From positions 4,030,001 to 4,094,000 of the forward strand of contig OY969556.1 in the NCBI GenBank assembly GCA_963701015.1: a stretch of DNA of 64,000 nt. Reading direction: 5' to 3'. The notes under the pieces were generated by a model. That model saw only the letters and a list, made by a program, of their open reading frames with translations, ran no database searches and was not told the origin of the DNA. Below, piece after piece: positions 35,615-46,348 of the stretch. The translations under genes and the position numbers were made by a program. Source of the DNA: MFD09286-c1 sp963701015 (GTDB lineage Bacteria; Bacteroidota; Bacteroidia; Bacteroidales; DTGW01). Position 1 is the stretch's first letter. Every line of letters starts with the position of its first letter.

Positions 35615-35642
35615 ATTATATTTCTTTCAAAATAACAAAAAA

Positions 35643-36473
35643 TTATTGTTTTAATCTTCTTTTCAAAACCATTCCCGAAATTAAAATACTTGCAAAGTAC
35701 AAAGTAATTAGCGGTATTGCAACAATTGTCTGGCTAACAACATCGGGTGGTGTAATAATTGCTGCTAAAATTAAAATAACAACCACGGCATGCCGCCAAT
35801 ATTTCATCATAAAGGCTGGTGTAAGAAGACCAATTGCTGATAGGAAATAAACTATAATTGGCAATTCAAATACTATGCCACAAGCTAGTACCACCATAGT
35901 AACATTGGAAACATAAGAAACAAAATTAATTTTATTTTCAATCTGGTCGCTAACACTATAGGTCGTTAGAAAATCAATTGAAAAGGGCAGTAACACAAAA
36001 TAGCCAAAAAAAATGCCTACCAGAAACAAACTTGAACTATAAAATACAGCACCACGGGCGTTTTTCCTTTCTTTTGAATTCAAAGCAGGTGCAATAAATT
36101 TCCAAAATTGATAAAAGATATATGGAAAAACCATTATAACTCCGGCAACCAATGAAACCCAAATGTGCATATTAAATTGCCCTCCCATGGTTATATTTTG
36201 CAAAGGCATTGGATGCTGATTAATACACATATCAGGAATACTAAAATAGCGCTGTAACAAATGTCTCGTAGCTAAACCAATTTTGCATATAATACGGTTA
36301 CTAATAAAATCAGGATAACGTGGGCCAAGTAACACATGATCGAATATATAACTTTTATAAATAAACGCGAGAGTTGCTCCAATTATAACTGCCATAAGCG
36401 ATCGGATAATTACCCAGCGCAGTTCTTCCAGGTGTTGAAGAAATGACATTTCACGGGTATCCTTTTCAGCCAT
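35643..36473 (-). CDS. tatC: Sec-independent translocase subunit TatC
   Basis: 276 residues starting with the TatC hallmark FLQHLEELRWVIIRSLMAVI (conserved E in HLEELR). Six hydrophobic segments follow, with FIAPALNSKERK between the second and third. It is the twin-arginine receptor for folded proteins. The first periplasmic loop (about residues 45-100) is longer than in E. coli, as usual in Bacteroidota. No TatA gene is adjacent. Confidence 0.95.
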   Translation of the reverse strand: MAEKDTREMSFLQHLEELRWVIIRSLMAVIIGATLAFIYKSYIFDHVLLGPRYPDFISNRIICKIGLATRHLLQRYFSIPDMCINQHPMPLQNITMGGQFNMHIWVSLVAGVIMVFPYIFYQFWKFIAPALNSKERKNARGAVFYSSSLFLVGIFFGYFVLLPFSIDFLTTYSVSDQIENKINFVSYVSNVTMVVLACGIVFELPIIVYFLSAIGLLTPAFMMKYWRHAVVVILILAAIITPPDVVSQTIVAIPLITLYFASILISGMVLKRRLKQ

Positions 36474-36495
36474 TTTAGATTATTTTAAGCGTTGG

Positions 36496-36503
36496 CAAAA
36501 ATA
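36496..36503 (-). promoter_or_regulatory. Predicted -7 box of tatC-lptB
   Basis: TATTTTTG on the gene strand, about 23 bases before the tatC start. Confidence 0.45.
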
Positions 36504-36776
36504 TGTAAATTTTCTTCAACTTTTAAAAAGTGGCTAATTGGTGATATTCATCATTATCTCCAACTTTGTCACTAAATTTCCGTTATATTATTTAAGGAAT
36601 GAGTCAGGTAAATTAATTCCAGCAATAGAATTCTTTATAAAATTTAAACTTTTTTAAAGGTTTATTTAGTAGCATATTAACAATCACTTATTTAAAAAGA
36701 ATACAAACAAGTCTGTTTTTTATTTAAAATTCATTAAATTTGGATTAAAAGTTTAATTATAGGGAAATTTAAATAT

Positions 36777-36784
36777 TAAATTTG
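36777..36784 (+). promoter_or_regulatory. Predicted -7 box of recQ
   Basis: TAAATTTG about 58 bases before the recQ start. A second TAAATTTG lies 42 bases further upstream. The remaining sequence of 36504-36841 shows no gene. Confidence 0.4.
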
Positions 36785-36841
36785 CAATCCTTTTTAAAAA
36801 ACCCGAAAATTTTAAAATGAAAAGGTTGAACGAAATAAATT

Positions 36842-39032
36842 ATGGTTACTAAGGAAGATCAGTCGCTGCTTGAATATTTGAAGAAATATTTTGGGTTCTC
36901 CAGTTTTAAAGGAAATCAGGAAGCAATTATTCACAATGTGCTAGAAGGGAATGATACTTTTGTACTTATGCCAACAGGCGGAGGGAAATCATTGTGTTAT
37001 CAGTTACCGGCTTTACTATTGGAAGGTACAGCTGTAATTATTTCTCCACTTATTGCCTTAATGAAAAATCAGGTTGATGCTATGCGCAGCTTTAGCGAGG
37101 AAGATGGAATTGCACATTTTATGAATTCGTCTTTAACTAAAGCCCAGATAAATAAGGTTAAAGAAGATATTCTGTCAAAAAAAACCAAGCTATTGTATGT
37201 TGCGCCTGAGTCGTTAACGAAAGAAGAAAATATTCAATTTTTAAAACAAGTTGTTGTTTCTTTTTATGCAGTCGATGAGGCCCATTGTATATCAGAATGG
37301 GGGCATGATTTCAGACCTGAATACAGGCGTATTCGGCCAATTATTAATCAAATAGCTAACGCTCCAATTATGGCGCTTACTGCAACAGCTACGCCAAAGG
37401 TACAAAGCGATATTCAAAAAACACTTGAAATGCTTGATGCCAAAGTGTTTAAATCTTCGTTTAACAGACCTAATTTATACTATGAAATAAGGCCAAAAAT
37501 TGAAGCTTCAAAACAAATTATAAAATATATAAAAAATAACCACAACAAATCAGGAATAGTTTATTGCTTAAGCCGCAAAAAGGTTGAGGAACTTACTGAA
37601 TTGCTGCAAGTGAATGGAATAAGGGCTTTGCCTTATCATGCGGGAATGGATGCAACTACACGTGCCACTAACCAGGATAAATTTCTGATGGAAGAAGCCG
37701 AAGTTATTGTTGCCACTATTGCATTTGGAATGGGAATTGATAAACCCGATGTAAGATTTGTTATTCATTACGATATTCCAAAAAGCCTTGAAGGATATTA
37801 CCAGGAAACAGGCCGTGCCGGTCGCGATGGTGGTGAAGGCCAGTGTATAACTTTTTACCGTTATCAGGATATTCAAAAGCTTGAAAAATTTATGCAGGGT
37901 AAACCGGTTGCTGAACAGGAAATTGGTAAACAATTGCTGCTCGAAACGGTTTCGTATGCTGAAACATCTCTTTGCCGGAGACGTTTTCTCTTGCATTACT
38001 TTGGAGAAATATACGACCGTGAAAATTGCGAATGTTGCGACAATTGCGTTCACCCAAAAGTACAATTCGATGGTAAGGAATATGTTTTGCAGGTGCTGGA
38101 ATGTGTGCTTGCTGTAAAAGAAAAATTTAAATCAGAACATATTGCCAACGTTTTGGCGGGGAATCTTAATACAGCAATTAAATCATACAAACACAACAAG
38201 CTCGAAATATTCGGTGCTGGAGGCGAAAAGAATGTGAAATTTTGGAATGCTGTTATAAGGCAAATGCTGGTTTCGCAATTGTTGCTAAAAGATATTGAAA
38301 ATTACGGACTTTTAAGATTGTCAGAAGCCGGGCTTAAATATTTAGATAACCCGGAAACACTCATGCTTTCGGAGGACCGATGATTATGAAGTTGAAAATG
38401 ATGAAGAACAAACCGTAGCCCTTTCAAAAACAACAACGGTTGACGAAGAGCTTTTGCACATTTTAAAAGATTTACGAAAGAAAATTGCCAAACAGAAGAA
38501 CCTGCCGCCTTTTGTAATTTTTCAGGATCCTTCGTTGGAAGATATGGCCATCCAATACCCAATCAATAATGAAGAACTGCAAAATATTGTAGGCGTAGGT
38601 ACCGGTAAAGCTCAAAGATATGGAAAGGAGTTTACTGAAATTATTAAAGCCTATGTTGAGGAAAAAGAAATAATCAGGCCTCAGGATATGGTGGTTAGGT
38701 CGGTTGTGAATAAATCGGGAATGAAAGTGTTTATTATTCAAAGCATCGACCGTAAAATGAACCTCGAAGATATTGCTTCGTCTAAAGGAATTACTTTAAA
38801 TGACTTATTGACCGAAATAGAAGCCATTGTTAACAGTGGAACGAAGCTGAATATCGATTATTATATTGATGAAATTTTAGACGAAGAACACCAGCAGGAA
38901 GTTTACGACTATTTTCGCGAAGCTGAATCGGAATCTGTTGCCGATGCTTTAGCTGAATTAGGCGATGATGAATATTCCGAAGAAGATTTACGGTTAATGC
39001 GAATTAAGTTTCTGTCGGAAATGGGCAATTAA
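36842..39032 (+). pseudogene. recQ: ATP-dependent DNA helicase RecQ, interrupted by a frameshift
   Basis: The first part (to 38383) has helicase motifs: Q-motif region, Walker A MPTGGGKSLCYQLP, DEAH box AVDEAHCIS, motif III MALTATATP, motif VI QETGRAGRDG, the zinc-binding cysteines (CRR...CECCDNC) and the winged helix. After LMLSED the frame meets a stop. One base off, the sequence continues as DYEVENDEEQTVALSKTTTV into the HRDC domain (LPPFVIFQDPSLEDMAIQYP) and ends at 39032. The total is one base over 730 codons, the normal length of Bacteroidota RecQ. A one-base insertion near 38376-38386 is the simplest reading, either a true lesion or an assembly error. Helicase core intact. Confidence 0.9.
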
Positions 39033-39044
39033 ATTCATTGATAA

Positions 39045-40229
39045 TCAATACAACAGGTTATCGTAAGGATATCTTTTGATATGCACTTCTTTCACTTTCT
39101 GGTAAAGCATTTCACGGAAAATATTCAGGTTGGTTTTTTCTATTGCCGATATAAACAAACAAGGTTGGTTCGATTTTGCAATCCAGCTGTTTTTCATTTC
39201 TTCCAATGTCCAATTTTCCCGGGTTACTGGAGTGAGGTCGTCCAAATCTTTTTGGATAAATTTAAAAGCATCAATTTTATTAAAAACCATAAAAATAGGT
39301 TTATTGGCTGCATCAATATCTTTTAAAGTTTCATTAACTGTATTAATTTGATCTTCAAATAATGGATGAGAAATATCCACTACGTGCAATAATATATCTG
39401 CCTCGCGCACTTCATCTAATGTTGATTTAAACGATTCTACCAAATGATGTGGTAGTTTGCGTATAAAACCAACTGTATCGGATAATAAAAAAGGCAAATT
39501 TTCTACTACTACTTTACGAACTGTAGTGTCGAGTGTGGCAAAAAGCTTGTTTTCGGCAAAAACATCACTTTTGCTCAAAAGGTTCATAATGGTTGATTTG
39601 CCAACATTGGTGTAACCAACAAGGCTTACACGCACAAGCTTGCCCCTGTTTTTTCGCTGTGTGGCCATTTGCTTGTCAATTTTTTTCAATTGATCTTTCA
39701 ACCATGAAATGCGTTCACGTATTACACGCCGGTCTGTTTCAATTTCAGTTTCACCCGGTCCACGTACACCAATACCTCCCTGCTGACGTTCGAGGTGTGT
39801 CCACATACCAACAAGCCGTGGCAACAGATACTGTAACTGAGCAAGCTCAACCTGGGTTTTGGCGTGTGCAGTCTGTGCACGCTTGGCAAAAATATCGAGA
39901 ATCAGGTTTGTTCGGTCAAGTACTTTACAACCCAATGATTTTTCAATATTACGGAGTTGACTTGGCGTAAGTTCGTCATCAAAAACAATGAAGTTAATAG
40001 TGTTTTCTTCAATATATTTTGCAATTTCAGCGAGTTTTCCTTCGCCAACAAAAGTTCGTGGATTTGGAAATTCGAGTCGTTGTGTAAATTGTTTTTTAAC
40101 AATAGCTCCGGCTGTATCAACTAAAAATGCAAGTTCTTCCAAATATTCGGCTTCCAACTGCTCGTTTTGTTCCTGGTTTATTATCCCTACTAATACAGCA
40201 GTTTCTATAACCGGCGTTGTTTCTATCAT
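39045..40229 (-). CDS. hflX: Ribosome-associated GTPase HflX
   Basis: 394 residues with the N-terminal HflX domain (FDDELTPSQLRNIEKSLGCK, then VLDRTNLILDIFAKRAQT) and the glycine-rich linker GGIGVRGPGETEIETDRR. The GTPase domain has G1 GYTNVGKST, G3 DTVGFI and G4 NKID. HflX splits stalled ribosomes after stress. Convergent with recQ (12 bases between stops). Confidence 0.96.
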   Translation of the reverse strand: MIETTPVIETAVLVGIINQEQNEQLEAEYLEELAFLVDTAGAIVKKQFTQRLEFPNPRTFVGEGKLAEIAKYIEENTINFIVFDDELTPSQLRNIEKSLGCKVLDRTNLILDIFAKRAQTAHAKTQVELAQLQYLLPRLVGMWTHLERQQGGIGVRGPGETEIETDRRVIRERISWLKDQLKKIDKQMATQRKNRGKLVRVSLVGYTNVGKSTIMNLLSKSDVFAENKLFATLDTTVRKVVVENLPFLLSDTVGFIRKLPHHLVESFKSTLDEVREADILLHVVDISHPLFEDQINTVNETLKDIDAANKPIFMVFNKIDAFKFIQKDLDDLTPVTRENWTLEEMKNSWIAKSNQPCLFISAIEKTNLNIFREMLYQKVKEVHIKRYPYDNLLY

Positions 40230-40252
40230 TTATAAATATAAAGAATTTTGTA

Positions 40253-40260
40253 CAAAGATA
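40253..40260 (-). promoter_or_regulatory. Predicted -7 box of hflX
   Basis: TATCTTTG on the gene strand, 24 bases before the start, with a TTTG sixteen bases further upstream. Confidence 0.5.
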
Positions 40261-40338
40261 TGTTTTCCATTACAATCAAATTGCATCGAGTTTCACTACA
40301 TGAAAATAATGGCTTATTAAGCAGTTTTGTGTTGGATA

Positions 40339-42222
40339 TTATTTTTCAGCCAATAATTTTTCTAATTGATCCAACAGTTCATTCATTTTTGCAATGGTTT
40401 GCAATATTGGCTCAGGCGATGTCATATCAACCCCGGCCTTTTTTAAAATTTCAATTGGATAATCGGAACTGCCCGACTTCAGGAAGTTTAAATATTTATC
40501 AATTGCAGGCTGTTTTTCATTAATTATTTTTTTAATCAATACTTGCGAAGCCGCAAAACTTGTTGCATACTGATAAACATAAAAATTATAATAAAAATGT
40601 GGAATTCGCGCCCAGGTATAAGTTTCTTCCTCATCAATAACCATATCGGGACCTAAATATTTATCAGTAATATTTTTATATAATGCAGTCAGCGATTCTG
40701 CAGTTAAAGGTTCTCCTTTTTCAAGCATTTCATGCGCATCTTTTTCGAATTCGGCAAACATAACCTGTCGGTAGAAAGTAGATGTGATATTTGAAATATA
40801 CTTTTCAAGCAAGGCTAGTTTTTCATCTTTCGAACTTGCATTTTTAATCAAATAATCAAGTAACATTGCTTCGTTGCAAGTGGATGCTACTTCTGCAACA
40901 AATATTGAATAATCGGAATAAATGTATGGCTGTGTTTTTTCGGAATATAACGAATGCATGTTGTGTCCCATTTCATGGGCAAGTGTAAAAACATCACTCA
41001 ATTGACCGCTCCAATTGAGCAAAACGTAAGGATGAGTTCCATACGTTGTTCCAGAGGAATAGGCACCATTCATTTTTCCTTTGGTTTCATAAACGTCTAT
41101 CCAACGGTTATCAAAAGCAAAATTGAGATTTTTAATATAATCTTCACCCAAAGGTTTTAATGCTTCTCGAACAATTTCAACACTTTTATCATAACTATAT
41201 TCTTTTTTAACATCGGGAAATAATGTTACATTAAAATCATAAGGATGAATTTCAGATAACCCGAGTATTTTCTTACGCAAGCGTATCCAACGGTGCAACG
41301 GTTCAAGATTGCTATCGACAGTTGAAATTAAGTTGTTATAAACTGAAACAGGTATGTTATTTACACTTAAGGCCGCTTCGAGTGAAGAACTGTATTTTCG
41401 GGCTTTTGCAGTAAAAATAGTGGTTTTAACCTGACCGCTATATAAAGATGCTAATGTATTGCTGAATTCTTTGTACGGTTTATAAAATGCCTTGTATGCC
41501 TTTTCACGATAAGCCCTGTCGGTGCTATAAATTGCAGCATAATATCGGCCTTGCGAAAGTTGTATCTCTTTTCCATCCGTTCCGGTAATAGTAGGATAAG
41601 GGAAATCGGCATTAGTAAATACCTCAAAAGTGTTTTCAGGAATTTGGGTAACTTCCCCGGCCATTGCTAATAAAGCTTCCTGATCTTTTGGCAAAATATG
41701 GGCTTTCATCCTTTGCAGCGATTCGAAATCGTGTTTGTAAATTTTTAATTCAACATTTTCGACCATGAATGAATCTATTCTTTCTTCAGGAATGCTTAAA
41801 AGCTCAGGTTGAAGAAATGAACCTGTTGTACTTACTTTTAAATTCAATTGGTTTATCCTATCGAAGCGACCTAAATTAGTTGAGTTAGACAGATCGAGAT
41901 TTTTTGAACTTGAAGCATATAAATACAGTTTTCCAATTTTAATTGAAATTTCTTCATCGAATTTTAAAGCGGCTAAAAGTTCATTTGCAGATGAACCTAG
42001 CTTTCCTTCAAAATTTTTATAGTTTTTAAAATTTTCGCTAACCCATACAAAATCTTTTTCCCATAATTCATCACTTGCATAAATATCTGCAAGGTTCCAA
42101 GTATATTTCGGGTCAATTTTATCGTGGGTTGGTAGTTCAGCACTGCTTTGTGCTGAAGAATTGTTTGCCATCCAAATACAAGAGGTCATAAAAGTTAATA
42201 TTTTCAAATTAAAACTGTTCAT
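40339..42222 (-). CDS. pepF: Secreted M3-family oligoendopeptidase F
   Basis: 627 residues, with the zinc-binding HEMGH in FTLAHEMGHNMHSLYSEK about two thirds along and the downstream glutamate in the VAEVASTCNEAML segment, as in M3B peptidases. A hydrophobic N-terminus (ILTFMTSCIWMANNSSAQ) looks like a signal peptide, so the enzyme may act in the periplasm rather than the cytosol. It would cleave short peptides. The gene is flanked by hflX and the TPR-SpoIIE gene with no obvious operon partner. Confidence 0.93.
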   Translation of the reverse strand: MNSFNLKILTFMTSCIWMANNSSAQSSAELPTHDKIDPKYTWNLADIYASDELWEKDFVWVSENFKNYKNFEGKLGSSANELLAALKFDEEISIKIGKLYLYASSSKNLDLSNSTNLGRFDRINQLNLKVSTTGSFLQPELLSIPEERIDSFMVENVELKIYKHDFESLQRMKAHILPKDQEALLAMAGEVTQIPENTFEVFTNADFPYPTITGTDGKEIQLSQGRYYAAIYSTDRAYREKAYKAFYKPYKEFSNTLASLYSGQVKTTIFTAKARKYSSSLEAALSVNNIPVSVYNNLISTVDSNLEPLHRWIRLRKKILGLSEIHPYDFNVTLFPDVKKEYSYDKSVEIVREALKPLGEDYIKNLNFAFDNRWIDVYETKGKMNGAYSSGTTYGTHPYVLLNWSGQLSDVFTLAHEMGHNMHSLYSEKTQPYIYSDYSIFVAEVASTCNEAMLLDYLIKNASSKDEKLALLEKYISNITSTFYRQVMFAEFEKDAHEMLEKGEPLTAESLTALYKNITDKYLGPDMVIDEEETYTWARIPHFYYNFYVYQYATSFAASQVLIKKIINEKQPAIDKYLNFLKSGSSDYPIEILKKAGVDMTSPEPILQTIAKMNELLDQLEKLLAEK

Positions 42223-42315
42223 GTCTGTTGTTTTACAACGTATTTTATTGTGAATTAGAATTTTTATTGATTTTAAATTAGCACATTGCTAAAACGAGTT
42301 CCCTGCACATATGGT

Positions 42316-44448
42316 TTATACCCTAACACCAATTACCATTATATCATCTACCTGGTCAAGTTCGCCTCGCCAGTCAGTGATAGTTTTATCGAGCAATTCT
42401 TTTTGATTTTCCATTGGTTCATTTTGCAAACCTGCTAAAAGTTGTTTGAATTTTTTACTCATAAATTTTTTACCACTTTCGCCACCAAATTGGTCAATAT
42501 ATCCGTCGGAAAATATATATAACGAATCACCTTTTTGCAATTGCAGTTCATTATTTGTAAAAGGTATATTCAATTTATCGTGGAAACCAACTGGCATACG
42601 GTCAGCATTGGTTTCAATAATTTCCGAATTGCGGATTAATATTAATGGATTAAAAGCTCCTGCAAATTGAACAGTTGCAGCATCTTTATCAATCATACAA
42701 AGTGCTACATCCATACCATCTTTTGTTTCTTCCGTTTTGCCTCGCTGATGAAGTGCATTTACAATTAAATGGCGTAATTGGTCAAGCATATGAGCTGCAT
42801 TGGAAAAATCGCCTTTTGTAACAATTTCATTCAACATAGTAATACCCAACATGCTCATAAAAGCTCCGGGCACACCGTGACCAGTACAGTCGGCAGCTGC
42901 AATAATAACTTTATTGTCTTTTTGGTTTATCCAATAAAAGTCGCCACTGACTATATCTCGAGGCTTGTATAAAATGAAATACTGAAGTCCATAATCTTCC
43001 AATATTTTGGTAGAAGGCAATACCGCACGCTGAATTCGGCTTGCATAGTGGATACTATCAGTAATTTCTTTTTTCTGTTGGAATATTTGGTCGCGTTGGA
43101 GCTTAATTTCATCGTTTTGTTGCGCCAGCAAAATATTTGCCTTTTTCTTTTCTGCAAATTGCCTATAAAGGACAAATGAAAAACCTATTACCAAAAGCGC
43201 TATCAAAGCAACTCCCAATAAAAGTATATTTTTCCGTTTGGCTTCCAAATCCTTTTTTTCTAAATCCTTTTTATTCAATAATATTTCCTTATCTTTTTTG
43301 TCCGATTCGTATTTAGTTTGAAGTTCCTGCATTTGTTTTAAGTAATCTTCACCCATTAGGGAATCTTTAATTGTGCTAAAAGATTGGTAGTCATTATATG
43401 CCATTTTATAATTACCCAATGCATATTGTGCATTGGCTATTTGCTTATATGTATCGGAGATTTCTTTTTTAAGTTTTTGGGCTTTAAATATTTTAATGGC
43501 TTCAGAATAATAATTCAATGCAGTTTGGTAATTTTTATCAGATGAATGTACTGTTCCTATTGCTTTAAGTGAATTTGCCATATTTACAATATCTCCCATT
43601 TGTTTGTATGTACTATAGGCACTTTGTGCAAACCGGAGGGCTTGTTCATTGCTGCCCATTTCTAAATATACAACTGAAAGATTATTTTCTACCCTGGCTA
43701 TATTGGTCGGAATTTTTATTTCTTCAAATAATTTTAAAGCACCTTTTAAGTTATCTAATGATTTGGCATAATTTTTTTTCTTTTGATAAATCAGGCCAAT
43801 GTTAATCATAACCATGCCCATATAACTTTTATCACCTGCTTTTTCAAACAACTTAAAGCCTTCCTGGTAACTTTTTAAAGCATTATCATTATCATGGAGT
43901 ATATAATCATAAATTAGTCCAATATTGCTTAAAGCCAAACCTGTTTGCAGAGGATATCCCAGTTCTTCATATATACTTTGACTTTCCTGAAAACATTTGA
44001 TAGCTTTTTGATAATTACCTTGTTGTTTGTATATTACTCCAAGATAGTTAAGAACATAGGCAGTTTGTTTTTTTAATTTTAATTCCCTTGATATATTTAA
44101 TGAACTTAAATTATAATCAAGCGCTTTCGTTAAATCTCCTTTTTGATAATAGCCCATTCCAAGCCCATTATAAGCATAAGCCAATTCCTTTTCATTATTA
44201 TATTTTTTACTTAATTCAAGGGCTTGTTGTGCAAACTCTATAGCTTTATCATTTGAATAATTCAGTTCTTCATAGCTTAAGTCATTAAGAATATGTGCTT
44301 TACTAGAATCGGGTGCGGTCTTTAAAACATTCAACAAACTATCAATATATTCTGTTCCCTTTGCAGGATATACAATACCTAAAATTATACTGCATAGCAA
44401 TAAGAACTTTATTTTTTTAAATTTTATAGAATCTAATAAAATCAACAC
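42316..44448 (-). CDS. TPR-repeat, membrane-anchored SpoIIE/PP2C phosphatase
   Basis: 710 residues: an N-terminal signal/anchor, seven or more TPR units (about 40-370, for example AYNGLGMGYYQKGDLTKALD), one membrane helix (NILLLGVALIALLVIGFSFV) and a coiled coil. A SpoIIE-type PP2C domain (about 490-710) follows, with VIIAAADCTGHGVPGAFMSM and the closing DQVDDIMVIGVRV, including the metal-binding aspartates. Such proteins sense via the periplasmic TPRs and dephosphorylate a regulatory protein inside. A SiaC-like protein (27368) is a candidate substrate. The linker-plus-phosphatase half closely resembles that of 51438-54926. Confidence 0.9.
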   Translation of the reverse strand: MLILLDSIKFKKIKFLLLCSIILGIVYPAKGTEYIDSLLNVLKTAPDSSKAHILNDLSYEELNYSNDKAIEFAQQALELSKKYNNEKELAYAYNGLGMGYYQKGDLTKALDYNLSSLNISRELKLKKQTAYVLNYLGVIYKQQGNYQKAIKCFQESQSIYEELGYPLQTGLALSNIGLIYDYILHDNDNALKSYQEGFKLFEKAGDKSYMGMVMINIGLIYQKKKNYAKSLDNLKGALKLFEEIKIPTNIARVENNLSVVYLEMGSNEQALRFAQSAYSTYKQMGDIVNMANSLKAIGTVHSSDKNYQTALNYYSEAIKIFKAQKLKKEISDTYKQIANAQYALGNYKMAYNDYQSFSTIKDSLMGEDYLKQMQELQTKYESDKKDKEILLNKKDLEKKDLEAKRKNILLLGVALIALLVIGFSFVLYRQFAEKKKANILLAQQNDEIKLQRDQIFQQKKEITDSIHYASRIQRAVLPSTKILEDYGLQYFILYKPRDIVSGDFYWINQKDNKVIIAAADCTGHGVPGAFMSMLGITMLNEIVTKGDFSNAAHMLDQLRHLIVNALHQRGKTEETKDGMDVALCMIDKDAATVQFAGAFNPLILIRNSEIIETNADRMPVGFHDKLNIPFTNNELQLQKGDSLYIFSDGYIDQFGGESGKKFMSKKFKQLLAGLQNEPMENQKELLDKTITDWRGELDQVDDIMVIGVRV

Positions 44449-44502
44449 CTACAAATTTTTTAAGTTACTTTATTAAATTGATATCAGTTTAAGTAAATGT
44501 AT

Positions 44503-44510
44503 CAAAGTTA
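44503..44510 (-). promoter_or_regulatory. Predicted -7 box of the TPR-SpoIIE gene
   Basis: TAACTTTG on the gene strand, about 55 bases before the start codon. Confidence 0.45.
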
Positions 44511-44554
44511 ATAAAATTTTTTCGGCAGCATTTTTTGTTTAAAATAAAAACTAC

Positions 44555-44704
44555 TTAATTCTACTTTAACAGATTCGAAAACAAACTGTTTTTACCCTTA
44601 GTCCCTAAAGGGAACAGTTTGATTTTCAGCTTTCACCCTTTAGGGTTTGGGGTAAATAAAGCTGAAAATCATAGAAGACAGTTAATGTGTTAAAGTAGGA
44701 TTAA
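44555..44704. repeat. Palindromic MITE-like element, copy 2
   Basis: Ends form a 17-bp inverted repeat (TTAATTCTACTTTAACA and its near-complement). The interior is the reverse complement of the element at 682-818 with few changes, including CCCTAAAGGGAACAGT and GATTTTCAGCTTTCACCC. It occupies most of the gap between two divergent genes. Confidence 0.85.
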
Positions 44705-44748
44705 ATTTTTATAACATTCAACTTAATAATGGTTTATAAATATAAACC

Positions 44749-44756
44749 TATTTTTG
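44749..44756 (+). promoter_or_regulatory. Predicted -7 box of nnr
   Basis: TATTTTTG, eighteen bases before the ATG at 44774. It supports that start over the upstream in-frame ATG at 44729. Confidence 0.4.
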
Positions 44757-44773
44757 TATTTAATACTTTGTTC

Positions 44774-46300
44774 ATGAAAATTTTCAAATCAAATCAAGTT
44801 AAATTAATTGATGATTACACCATCAAGAATGAACCTGTTAAGTCAATTGAATTGATGGAGCGGGCTGCATTTCAATGTGTTTCGTGGATAATGTCAAACT
44901 ATAGTCGTTCTATCTGTTTTAAAATTTTTGCAGGGTTTGGAAACAATGGCGGTGATGGATTAGCAATTGCAAGAATATTATTAATGAACGATTATAAAGT
45001 TGAAGTTTATTTGATCCAAGCGGGTTCAAAATTATCAACTGATTGTATGTTGAATTTAGAAGCCTTGCAAAAATTAGGGTTTAGTCAGATTCTTGAAATT
45101 AATAAAGAAATTGATTTACCACAAATTGACCGGGATGATATTATTATTGATGCATTATTTGGGTCAGGCTTGAGCAGGCCATTGGAAGGAATTTTTGAAA
45201 CTACAGTCCATTATTTAAATAAAATAAATTGTGAGAAAATTGCAATAGACATCCCATCCGGCCTCAATGGAGAAGGAATTGCAATACATGAAACAGTTTT
45301 TAAAGCAAATCATACTTTAACTTTTCAATTCCCATTTTTGTCATTCTTTTTTGCTGAAAATACTGAATATATAGGTGAATATCATGTTCTTGATATTGGT
45401 TTGCATCCTGATGCAATTAAAAACATGCAATCTGAATTTATATTATCTGAACAAAATGATATAACATATAATCAAAGGTCGAAATTTGGCCACAAAGGAA
45501 CATTTGGTCATGGTTTACTAATTGCCGGAAGTAAAGGAATGGCCGGCGCTGCTGTATTATCATCGAAAGCTGCGTTGCATAGTGGTTGCGGATTGGTTAC
45601 ACTGCATGCTCCGAAGCATGTTACATCTATTTTACAAACATCATTCCCCGAAGCTTTGGTTTCAATTGATAAAAGTGTTGATTTCCCATTCGAATTACCT
45701 TATATCTCAAAATATACTGCAATTGCAATTGGACCTGGAATTGGAGTTTCTGAAAAAAGCAAAAATATTCTCAGACAACTTTTAAATCAATGGAAAAAGC
45801 CTTTGGTAATTGATGCTGACGCCTTAAATATTATAGCTTCGGAGAAAGAGATGTTAAAAATGATTCCGGATAATTCAATTTTAACTCCTCACCCTAGAGA
45901 ATTTGACAGATTATTTGGGGTTTCAACAAATAGTTCTGAAAGGCTTCAAAAACAAATAAATGCATCTGCTGAACATAAAATTATAATTGTTTTGAAGGGG
46001 AAATATACTACAATATCTTTACCCAATGGAACTTGTTATATAAATTCAACTGGGAATTCAGGAATGGCAACTGCCGGAAGTGGCGATGTGCTGACTGGTA
46101 TAATAGTTTCGCTGCTTGCTCAAGGTTATAAGCCTGAACAAGCTGCAATTACAGGAGTATATTTGCATGGTTTGGCAGGAGATGAAGCTAAAGTATCACT
46201 TGGAGAGGAGTATATGGTGGCATCTGATATAATAAGAGCAATTTCAAAAGCGTTTAATAAATTAAAGTACAACACAAAGATTTTGCAAACAATACTTTGA
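44774..46300 (+). CDS. nnr: Bifunctional NAD(P)HX epimerase/dehydratase
   Basis: About 508 residues in two domains. The N-terminal YjeF epimerase part has IKNEPVKSIELMERAA and GFGNNGGDGLAIARILL. The C-terminal ADP-dependent dehydratase part has GHGLLIAGSKGMAGAAVLSS, the LTPHPREFDRLFG motif and NSTGNSGMATAGSGDVLTGI. It repairs hydrated NAD(P)H in the cytoplasm. The start at MKIFKSNQV fits family length and the promoter position. Confidence 0.96.
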   Translation: MKIFKSNQVKLIDDYTIKNEPVKSIELMERAAFQCVSWIMSNYSRSICFKIFAGFGNNGGDGLAIARILLMNDYKVEVYLIQAGSKLSTDCMLNLEALQKLGFSQILEINKEIDLPQIDRDDIIIDALFGSGLSRPLEGIFETTVHYLNKINCEKIAIDIPSGLNGEGIAIHETVFKANHTLTFQFPFLSFFFAENTEYIGEYHVLDIGLHPDAIKNMQSEFILSEQNDITYNQRSKFGHKGTFGHGLLIAGSKGMAGAAVLSSKAALHSGCGLVTLHAPKHVTSILQTSFPEALVSIDKSVDFPFELPYISKYTAIAIGPGIGVSEKSKNILRQLLNQWKKPLVIDADALNIIASEKEMLKMIPDNSILTPHPREFDRLFGVSTNSSERLQKQINASAEHKIIIVLKGKYTTISLPNGTCYINSTGNSGMATAGSGDVLTGIIVSLLAQGYKPEQAAITGVYLHGLAGDEAKVSLGEEYMVASDIIRAISKAFNKLKYNTKILQTIL

Positions 46301-46348
46301 AATTAGGAATATAAGCGTTGTATACACTTTTATAAATTGATTTTTAAA

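Noticed and set aside
38376..38386. Programmed frameshift in recQ
   Set aside because: No slippery heptamer such as A-AAA-AAG and no stimulatory hairpin is apparent. A simple indel is more likely.
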